Assembly: GCA_010671975.1 (NCBI GenBank)
Contig: JAAHIA010000110.1
Span: 1 to 12,338, forward strand
Direction of reading: 5' to 3'
Source: Leptolyngbya sp. SIO4C1
GTDB lineage: Bacteria > Cyanobacteriota > Cyanobacteriia > Phormidesmidales > Phormidesmidaceae
Length of the DNA: 12,338 bases
The translations under genes were made by a program, and so were the position numbers. Positions 1-5,283 of this stretch are shown here, piece by piece. A model generated the notes under the pieces. That model made no database searches, was not told the origin of the DNA, and saw only the letters and a list, made by a program, of their open reading frames with translations. Each line of letters opens with the position of its first letter. The stretch's first letter is position 1.

Positions 1-395
1 GGTGTCAAAGCCTGACTCATCAAGACATCTTCGAAATAGCGATCCAGTAAGCTTTCTAAGGGCTCGTGAGAATATTTTGCGCCAGTCAAAATCTGTAAAT
101 TGCCGACAAGGCTTTTTCGCCCCAGCCATTTGTCAATTGCGGTTGACGGAAAGATCTGCTCTCCTTCGTGAAAATAGAATTTAAGCAGCTCTTCGGCTGT
201 GTAATGCGGAATTTTGCTTTGATCGGAGCGGGGCTTAACTAAGCCTAACGATAAAATGCCGCCGGTTGAAGTTCCGGCAATCAAGTCAAATAGATCTGCA
301 ATCCTCGATCCCGTTCGCTTTTCAATTTCGATTAGCACGACAGCGGGGATAATGCCTCTAATTCCGCCGCCATCGATAGCCAGGATTTTCTTCAT
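1..395 (-). CDS. Patatin-like phospholipase, N-terminal part (cut by left window edge)
   Basis: This is the 5' end of a gene reading leftwards; 131 codons are present and no stop is reached before position 1. The protein starts MKKILAIDGGGIRGI. Residues 8-14 (DGGGIRG) are the oxyanion-hole loop and residues 41-45 (GTSTG) the nucleophile elbow, with Ser43 the expected catalytic serine, both standard for patatin-family acyl hydrolases. The catalytic aspartate (DG[GA]) would lie beyond the edge. Such enzymes hydrolyse acyl chains from membrane lipids or related esters; the substrate cannot be told here. The ATG at 395 is chosen because the glycine-rich loop follows within eight residues, as in the family. 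There is no clear Shine-Dalgarno sequence. It lies 98 bp beyond the gpsA stop on the same strand, without an obvious functional link to the GG genes. Confidence 0.9.
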   Translation of the reverse strand, partial: MKKILAIDGGGIRGIIPAVVLIEIEKRTGSRIADLFDLIAGTSTGGILSLGLVKPRSDQSKIPHYTAEELLKFYFHEGEQIFPSTAIDKWLGRKSLVGNLQILTGAKYSHEPLESLLDRYFEDVLMSQALT

Positions 396-493
396 GGATG
401 CTAATTCACGCGGAGCTAAAGTCCAAGCTTATAGACTTGATACATCCAGGTTGCCCACCCATCAGATTAAATTGGACTAACGCTGCATTTACC
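396..493. other. Spacer between gpsA and the patatin gene
   Basis: This 98-bp gap separates two genes read leftwards. It holds a weak inverted repeat (AAGTC at 419-423 and GACTT at 434-438) but no GC-rich hairpin with a T-run. I therefore see no convincing terminator for gpsA, and read-through into the patatin gene is possible. Confidence 0.4.
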
Positions 494-1489
494 CTAGTGG
501 GGATCGCTAATATCGCAGGTTTCTGGCTTGAGGTCGCGCTCCATCAGCGCCTCGACCGCCTCTTTGGGCGTGATAGCGCCGTTGAGCAAGCGATGCACCT
601 GCCGGGAAATCGGAATGGGAATGCCCTCACGATTGGCAATATCGACTAGAACGTGAGCCGTATTCACCCCTTCTGCCGTGCTGCCTAGCTCTTCGAGAAC
701 CTGACTGAGATGCTTCCCCTGCGATAGGCCGTAGCCCACCCGGTAGTTACGGCTGAGCGGACTGGTGCAGGTTGCTAGCATATCGCCGAGCCCTGAGAGC
801 CCAAAAAAGGTATCGGCCTGGGCCCCTAGCCGCGTGCCGATGCGAATCACTTCCGGAATCGCTCGGGTAATCAGCGCCGCTCGAGCGTTAGAGCCCAGGC
901 TGAGGCCGTCGCAGACGCCGACCGCGATCGCGACCACGTTCTTTAGCGTGCCGCCCAGCTCGGCCCCGAGCGGATCGGCGCTGGTGTAGACCCGAAACAT
1001 GTCAGAAGCATAGACCTGCTGCACCCTGGCCGTGGCCGCAAGGTCGCTGCCGGCAACCACGGTCGCTGCGGGCAGACGCTGATCGATTTCTTTAGATAGA
1101 TTAGGCCCTGAGAGCACCACTACCGGATTTTCAGGAAACGCATCCTGATAGATCTGCGACGGCGTACGCGTGGTTTCGGGGTCTAACCCTTTCGTAGCGG
1201 TGACAAGAATAGTCGATGTGGCCAGCGGCGTCGCCTGAAGCTTTTGGGCAATGTCGGCAACGCCCTTCATCGAGATAGCTGACAGCACAATGTCGGCATT
1301 CGCCACCGCTGCTGCTAAGCTCGTTGGCCCGCGCCGCGACCAAATCTGTACCTGGTTGCCGTTGGTCAGCGCCAGTCGCGCTAGGGTCGTCCCCCAGGCG
1401 CCGGCGCCGAGCACAGTCACACTAGCAGTCTGCTGCAGCGCTTCGGCGAGCGAAATAGACGATGCAGAAGAAGTTACAGAAGTCACCAT
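494..1489 (-). CDS. gpsA: NAD(P)-dependent glycerol-3-phosphate dehydrogenase GpsA
   Basis: This cytosolic enzyme reduces DHAP to sn-glycerol-3-phosphate, the acceptor for GG synthesis and the backbone of membrane lipids. The 331-residue protein has the Rossmann loop GAGAWG at 28-33, ATKGL at 98-102, the conserved SGPNLSKE stretch at 127-134, the catalytic-lysine segment GGTLKNVVA around Lys183, and GLGDMLATCTSPLSRNYRVG at 233-252. The loop after the second Rossmann strand is short: only about 14 residues between IWSRR and ADIVLS, against several dozen in the E. coli enzyme. I believe cyanobacterial GpsA share this trait. A Ser/Ala/Thr-rich leader of about 22 residues precedes the fold; most GpsA start directly at the Rossmann strand, so the true start could differ, but the ATG at 1489 is the only clear one. 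It lies 51 bp after glpD, which encodes the opposing activity, and is probably co-transcribed with it. Confidence 0.95.
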   Translation of the reverse strand: MVTSVTSSASSISLAEALQQTASVTVLGAGAWGTTLARLALTNGNQVQIWSRRGPTSLAAAVANADIVLSAISMKGVADIAQKLQATPLATSTILVTATKGLDPETTRTPSQIYQDAFPENPVVVLSGPNLSKEIDQRLPAATVVAGSDLAATARVQQVYASDMFRVYTSADPLGAELGGTLKNVVAIAVGVCDGLSLGSNARAALITRAIPEVIRIGTRLGAQADTFFGLSGLGDMLATCTSPLSRNYRVGYGLSQGKHLSQVLEELGSTAEGVNTAHVLVDIANREGIPIPISRQVHRLLNGAITPKEAVEALMERDLKPETCDISDPH

Positions 1490-1515
1490 GTTGATTTAGC
1501 GTTGATTGAGTCAAT
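1490..1515. repeat. Short direct repeat and dyad just upstream of gpsA
   Basis: GTTGATT occurs at 1490-1496 and again at 1501-1507, an 11-bp (one helical turn) period. The second copy runs into a perfect dyad, ATTGAGTCAAT, at 1505-1515. It lies directly before the gpsA start in the 51-bp glpD-gpsA gap, so it could be a protein-binding site. It is short enough to be chance. Confidence 0.35.
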
Positions 1516-1540
1516 ACGGCTATTTCATTATCGGCCAAGG

Positions 1541-3235
1541 TCACGCAATCGGAACTTCTGTGCGAGCAGAGACAGCATCTAGCTGATAGTCAGGAATGCA
1601 GTTCTCTGACATAAAGGTGCGATAGTCAGCCAAACTGCGATCGCACTTAGCCGCTGACCAGCCGCAGTGCTGCTGCAGTGTTTCGGCCACTGCTTTAGCC
1701 GCTTCTAGGCCGTAGCCACCTAGCATTGACAAAGCCGTGCGACGACGGCAAATATCTAAAATTGTCTGCGCCAGCTCAGACTGCACCGCATAGACCGCCT
1801 GCGCCCTGACGTCCGGTAGCCCGGCCACGAGCGGTTCGCCAAGGGCCGGTGTTGCCTCAATCAGCGCCATCACCTCAGGTGCGCGAGCGCCGTAGAGCGC
1901 AAACAGATGATCCATGGCTTCGCGGCTGACGCAGCTGCTGTAGGTGGCAATCGCCGCTTGAACCCGCTCGTCGGTAGGCTTAATCGCACCCGGCAGCGGT
2001 GCTTTGCGCGTGGGGCTTTGTCCCACGGTGCGCTTTTGCTTACGCAGCGCAGCCTCAACCATTTCTTCACCCACCTGTCGATGCGTGGTCAGCTTACCGC
2101 CAATCAGCGAGATCAGGTTGTTTACCCCTTCTTTAGCGTGATCGTAGAGCACGTGGCTGCGCGTGATGCTGCTGGGCTTTTTACCCTCGGCATAGGGCAG
2201 CGGCCGCACGCCAGAATAGGTAAATTTCACCGCATCGCGCGACAGCTGAGCGGACGGAATCACCCGATTGGTTTCTGTAATCAAATAGTCAACTTCTTCA
2301 TCGTTGGCCTTTACCCGATCGAGGTCGCCCTCAAACCGCAGATCGGTTGTGCCAATCAGGTACATGCCGAGCCAGGGCAGGATAAAGAACGGCCGACCAT
2401 CGGTGAGTGCCTCAACATAGAGCGCAGTGCCGGGCGCACCGGGGAACGAATCGACAATAATGTGGCTGCCCTTGGTGCCACCAATTTTGCGCGTCTTTGC
2501 GATCGCAGAGCGTGAGCCATTTGCATAGGCACGCTGGCAAATCTCATCAACCCAGGGCCCGGCCGTATTGATTACCACAGTTTGCTCATGGCCTTTGACG
2601 GTAAACGTTTCACCCGTGAGCACATCTTCACAAGCGAGGCTAGCAATGCGGCTGCCCTGCTGCTGTAGCCGGGTCACCGTTACATAGTTGAGCATATCTG
2701 CCCCAGCAGCCTGAGCTGACAGCACAATCTCTAAACAGAGCCGCTCAGCATACTCTACCTGAGCATCGTAGTACTGCGCACCGCCCTTGCAGCCCTGCGG
2801 GTTAACCGCTCGAAAAAGCTGCTGCAGCTTTGCCGCTGGCAGCATGCGATGATTGGGCAAACTCTTGTCGTAGCTCAGCACGTCGTAGAGCAGCATGCCG
2901 GCCTGAATTTCCCAGTAGCTGCGCGAGCCGCTAGCGTAGATGGGAATGGTCAACTGAATCGGCTTGACCAGGTGAGGTGCCGTGCGTAGCAAAATCTCGC
3001 GTTCGCGTAGCGACTCACGCACTAAATTAAATTCAAAATACTCCAAGTAGCGAAGTCCGCCGTGAACCAGGCGGCTAGACCAGCTAGTAGTGCCACTGGC
3101 AAAGTCACTCTTCTCAACTAAAACCGTCTTCAGCCCGCGCATAGCCGCATCACGGGCCACCGCGACGCCGTTAATTCCACCCCCAATGACAATCAGATCG
3201 TACGTCGCTGCTTCAACTGCGGCAAAATCTCGCAT
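1541..3235 (-). CDS. glpD: FAD-dependent glycerol-3-phosphate dehydrogenase GlpD
   Basis: This enzyme oxidises G3P to DHAP and passes electrons to the quinone pool at the membrane. The 564-residue protein begins with an FAD-binding GGGING loop at 18-23 followed by an acidic strand end (Glu41). It then has the family signature SSRLVHGGLRYLE at 53-65, and its C-terminal domain carries the ILDICRRRT motif typical of GlpD. The length is closer to the Bacillus type (about 555) than to E. coli GlpD (501). The ATG at 3235 is chosen because GAAGG lies 6 bp upstream (3242-3246). A GTG at 3289 would add 18 residues encoded across a terminator hairpin and is rejected. In GG turnover it drains G3P made by GlpK from released glycerol. 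It follows ggpS after 86 bp and precedes gpsA by 51 bp. Confidence 0.95.
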   Translation of the reverse strand: MRDFAAVEAATYDLIVIGGGINGVAVARDAAMRGLKTVLVEKSDFASGTTSWSSRLVHGGLRYLEYFEFNLVRESLREREILLRTAPHLVKPIQLTIPIYASGSRSYWEIQAGMLLYDVLSYDKSLPNHRMLPAAKLQQLFRAVNPQGCKGGAQYYDAQVEYAERLCLEIVLSAQAAGADMLNYVTVTRLQQQGSRIASLACEDVLTGETFTVKGHEQTVVINTAGPWVDEICQRAYANGSRSAIAKTRKIGGTKGSHIIVDSFPGAPGTALYVEALTDGRPFFILPWLGMYLIGTTDLRFEGDLDRVKANDEEVDYLITETNRVIPSAQLSRDAVKFTYSGVRPLPYAEGKKPSSITRSHVLYDHAKEGVNNLISLIGGKLTTHRQVGEEMVEAALRKQKRTVGQSPTRKAPLPGAIKPTDERVQAAIATYSSCVSREAMDHLFALYGARAPEVMALIEATPALGEPLVAGLPDVRAQAVYAVQSELAQTILDICRRRTALSMLGGYGLEAAKAVAETLQQHCGWSAAKCDRSLADYRTFMSENCIPDYQLDAVSARTEVPIA

Positions 3236-3241
3236 ATTAAA

Positions 3242-3246
3242 CCTTC
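3242..3246 (-). promoter_or_regulatory. glpD ribosome binding site, inside an inverted repeat
   Basis: On the minus strand GAAGG stands 6 nt before the ATG at 3235 and fixes the glpD start. The site forms part of AGCGAAGG, the 3' arm of an 8-bp perfect inverted repeat, so it may be masked in longer transcripts. Confidence 0.7.
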
Positions 3247-3284
3247 GCTCTATATAAATTAATGTAACGAAATAAAAGCGAAGG
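3242..3284. repeat. 8-bp inverted repeat enclosing the glpD leader
   Basis: CCTTCGCT at 3242-3249 and AGCGAAGG at 3277-3284 are perfect complements separated by 27 AT-rich nt. In RNA read from ggpS towards glpD, the distal arm holds the glpD Shine-Dalgarno sequence. The proximal arm shares two bases with the terminator stem at 3283-3300. RNA starting inside the loop would lack the masking arm. Confidence 0.6.
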
Positions 3285-3300
3285 GGCACGTCTGTGCCCC
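3283..3300 (-). terminator. Likely intrinsic terminator after ggpS
   Basis: GGGGCAC (3283-3289) and GTGCCCC (3294-3300) form a perfect 7-bp GC-rich stem with a 4-nt loop, starting 21 nt after the ggpS stop. Read leftwards it is followed by an interrupted T-rich tract (TTCGCTTTTATTT), so termination is probably partial rather than complete. Confidence 0.65.
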
Positions 3301-3311
3301 CAACTTAGTGA

Positions 3312-3347
3312 TGCCTTGGTCTTAAACTAGCGCCGGTGCCTTGGTCT
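3312..3347. repeat. 11-bp direct repeat straddling the ggpS stop codon
   Basis: TGCCTTGGTCT occurs at 3312-3322 and 3337-3347, a 25-bp period. One copy lies in the last ggpS codons and the other runs across the stop into the 3' flank. It looks like a small local duplication; no function is apparent. Confidence 0.6.
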
Positions 3348-4824
3348 CCAAGCCAGCCGCTTTGGCCTCTCGGAACATGTGATTAGCCCACTGCTGCACG
3401 TCATAGCGGCGGATTGCCTTGTTCATCCGGCTCATCCGGTCGGCCTGCTCCTCAGGGCTCATGGCCAGAGCCAAATCAATGCACTCGTCCATTTTGGTTG
3501 AGGAATAGGGGTTGGTCAGAATCGCATCTGGCAGCTCTACCGCCGAGCCGGTAAATTCTGAAAGCACAACAGCCCCATCTTTGCCGCCGTGCGCTGCTAT
3601 ATATTCTTTCACCACTAGGTTCAGCCCGTCTCGCAGCGGACAGATCCAGGCAATATCAGCGGCCTTGTAGAAAGACATCAGGTCTTCGTAGGGCACCGGC
3701 TCAGTAAACAAAATCACCGGCGTCCAGTTGAGCTTGGCAAAGCGACCGTTGATCTGGCCCACTAGCTGCTCAATCTGCTGCTGGGCAATCCGATAGACGC
3801 GCATTCCCTTGGCTGCTTTGACCGCCGTCATGATCAAATTAACCTTACCAATCATCTCAGGCCGCCGCACCAGCAGACGCTCGTAGCACTGCAGCATCTC
3901 CTTGGCCCCTTTGACATAGTCCACCCGACCAGCCGACATAATCAGCTTGTTGTCACCGATGTCCGTACGCAGCTGTTGCACCCGCTCCATCACCGAGTCG
4001 CTCGTCGCCACCTTAAAGATATAGTCAGGGCTAGTCCCCACCGGAAACGCATCGATTTGCACCAGCTGGTCTTTATAGCGCAGCTTGGTGACCATTTCAG
4101 GCTCAGCTAGCGCCGTGCCCACTTTGGTGAAGGCTTCTGGCACCGGCACTCGCTCTACCACCTCAACCTCGCGGCAGCTGCGCGCGGCAGAGACAAAGTT
4201 CTGCACGTATCGCGGAATATGAAAGCCGCAAAGATCGCAGCACAGCAGACTGTCAACAATGGCCTCGCGCCAGTGCAAAATATTGAACACATCCGCCGCT
4301 GGAAACGGCGTATGGTGGAAGAAGGCAATCTTCACATTAGGCATCTTCTGGCGGATGTAATAGGGCGTCAGCCAGAGGTTGTAGTCGTGAATCCAGATCA
4401 GCGCGTCTTCGGCCGCATCTTCACAGGCGGCTTCTGCAAACAGCCGATTGATGTTCTGAAAGTTTTCCCAGTCGGAGCTGTCGTAGGTAAAATGCTCTGG
4501 AAATGAATGCAGAATGGGCCAAAAGGCCTCTTTGGAGGTGATGTGATAAAAGTTTTTCACCTGATCCGCTGAGAGGGGGATGCGGCGCACTACGCAACTA
4601 TCGCTGCCGCCTTCCATCGTGACCCGCTCTTCAAAATTAGCCTGCTGCTTGCTGGTAACCTGCTTCCAAGCGACCCAAGTACTTTGGTCGGCATTGGCAA
4701 AAAAGTTCTTGAGGGTGGGCACAATGCCGTTAGGGCTCTTTTTATCGCGATAGTAAATCTTGCCGTTTTCTCTCACCTCGTCGTAGGGTTCACGGTGATA
4801 GAGAATAACCAGCGAGGATTTCAT
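3322..4824 (-). CDS. ggpS: Glucosylglycerol-phosphate synthase GgpS
   Basis: This is the first committed step of GG synthesis: ADP-glucose plus G3P gives glucosylglycerol-phosphate and ADP, in the cytosol. The 500-residue protein is a glycosyltransferase family 20 member related to trehalose-6-phosphate synthase (OtsA). It shows IHDYNLW at 145-151, HHTPFP at 170-175, the nucleotide-sugar binding segment GRVDYVKGAKE at 299-309 (Arg300 and Lys305 match the OtsA RLDYSKG residues), PLRDGLNLVVKEY at 396-408 and LSEFTGSAVEL at 421-431. The N-terminal residues and the VDYVKGAKE variant fit GgpS rather than trehalose synthase, as does the genomic setting. Length agrees with cyanobacterial GgpS (about 500). 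AGGAGT at 4832-4837 (minus strand) is 7 nt before the ATG. There is no GgpP phosphatase in the window, so GG-phosphate must be dephosphorylated by a gene elsewhere. Confidence 0.95.
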   Translation of the reverse strand: MKSSLVILYHREPYDEVRENGKIYYRDKKSPNGIVPTLKNFFANADQSTWVAWKQVTSKQQANFEERVTMEGGSDSCVVRRIPLSADQVKNFYHITSKEAFWPILHSFPEHFTYDSSDWENFQNINRLFAEAACEDAAEDALIWIHDYNLWLTPYYIRQKMPNVKIAFFHHTPFPAADVFNILHWREAIVDSLLCCDLCGFHIPRYVQNFVSAARSCREVEVVERVPVPEAFTKVGTALAEPEMVTKLRYKDQLVQIDAFPVGTSPDYIFKVATSDSVMERVQQLRTDIGDNKLIMSAGRVDYVKGAKEMLQCYERLLVRRPEMIGKVNLIMTAVKAAKGMRVYRIAQQQIEQLVGQINGRFAKLNWTPVILFTEPVPYEDLMSFYKAADIAWICPLRDGLNLVVKEYIAAHGGKDGAVVLSEFTGSAVELPDAILTNPYSSTKMDECIDLALAMSPEEQADRMSRMNKAIRRYDVQQWANHMFREAKAAGLETKAPALV

Positions 4825-4880
4825 TCGATATACTCCTGAACGTTGGTCAAACAGTATCGTATGGGATTACGTTTTGCAAC

Positions 4881-4898
4881 TGGCCGCACTTGGCCGCA
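4881..4898. repeat. Tandem TGGCCGCA pair in the ggpS leader
   Basis: TGGCCGCA occurs at 4881-4888 and 4891-4898, a 10-bp period, about 57 bp upstream of the ggpS start. The spacing suits two protein contacts on one DNA face. Chance is not excluded. Confidence 0.45.
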
Positions 4899-5102
4899 GC
4901 CCCGCTATTCCAGTAGGCCGGGGCGCTGTGCCTGATTTTGGCAGACCCAGCAGTCAGATTTAGCAGCTTAGCTCAAAACTAGGCTCAGAAAACTTAAATA
5001 TCTTTTAATATATTGAGAGATAGAAATCCGATACGAAAAATTTGGTTAAGTCCTGATTTAGTCCATCCGGGCTGGCGCTGTGGCGACTGGCTGCGATCGC
5101 AA

Positions 5103-5136
5103 GGCTAATCGAATATCAATCGATACGGCTAATCGA
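5103..5136. repeat. Three AATCGA boxes upstream of the gghA promoter
   Basis: GGCTAATCGA is repeated exactly at 5103-5112 and 5127-5136. A third AATCGA lies between them at 5118-5123, within the palindrome ATCGAT. The core boxes begin at 5107, 5118 and 5131, so they are 11 and 13 bp apart, close to one helical turn. The last ends 2 bp before the -35 element. This is a candidate operator or activator site; the binding protein is unknown. Confidence 0.55.
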
Positions 5137-5138
5137 TT

Positions 5139-5167
5139 TTGATAACTCAGCGGTCTGAGCCTATGAT
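5139..5167 (+). promoter_or_regulatory. Predicted gghA promoter
   Basis: TTGATA (5139-5144) and TATGAT (5162-5167) are separated by exactly 17 bp, near the sigma70/SigA consensus. Transcription would start around 5174, giving a leader of about 110 nt before the gghA GTG at 5284. Confidence 0.65.
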
Positions 5168-5272
5168 GCCGTTGCCCTGTGAGCGCTGGTGCGGGCTGCA
5201 GGAGCCTTTATAACCGGGTTTGCAATCTTAATGATTTTGGTCCAGCTTATTTGTTGGCCGTTAGCTTGTTCA

Positions 5273-5278
5273 GAGGAG
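5273..5278 (+). promoter_or_regulatory. gghA ribosome binding site
   Basis: GAGGAG lies 5 nt before the GTG at 5284 and selects that codon over the earlier in-frame GTG at 5179, which has no such site and sits only about 5 nt after the predicted transcription start. Confidence 0.65.
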
Positions 5279-5283
5279 CAGAA

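Larger units (their letters stand above)
4825..5283. promoter_or_regulatory. Divergent control region between ggpS and gghA
   Basis: This 459-bp gap separates GG synthesis from GG breakdown. From the ggpS side it holds the ggpS ribosome binding site, a tandem TGGCCGCA pair (4881-4888, 4891-4898), an AT-rich block (about 4990-5060), a HIP1 octamer (5093-5100), AATCGA boxes (5107-5136) and a strong-looking gghA promoter (5139-5167). I could not pick out a convincing sigma70-type ggpS promoter on the minus strand. No ORF longer than about 15 codons lies on the minus strand between ggpS and 5160. A counterpart of GgpR, the small repressor ORF described upstream of ggpS in Synechocystis, is therefore not visible in the usual place. 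Confidence 0.7.

Noticed and set aside
1907..2515. 202-residue plus-strand frame inside glpD
   Set aside because: It is the antisense shadow of a well-supported gene with GC-rich codons; its translation has no recognisable domain.
3236..3289. Longer glpD start at GTG 3289
   Set aside because: The added 18 codons run through the terminator/inverted-repeat region; the ATG at 3235 has GAAGG at the right distance and starts just before the FAD-binding fold.
5179..5283. Longer gghA start at GTG 5179
   Set aside because: It lies about 5 nt after the predicted transcription start with no ribosome binding site; GTG 5284 has GAGGAG 5 nt upstream.
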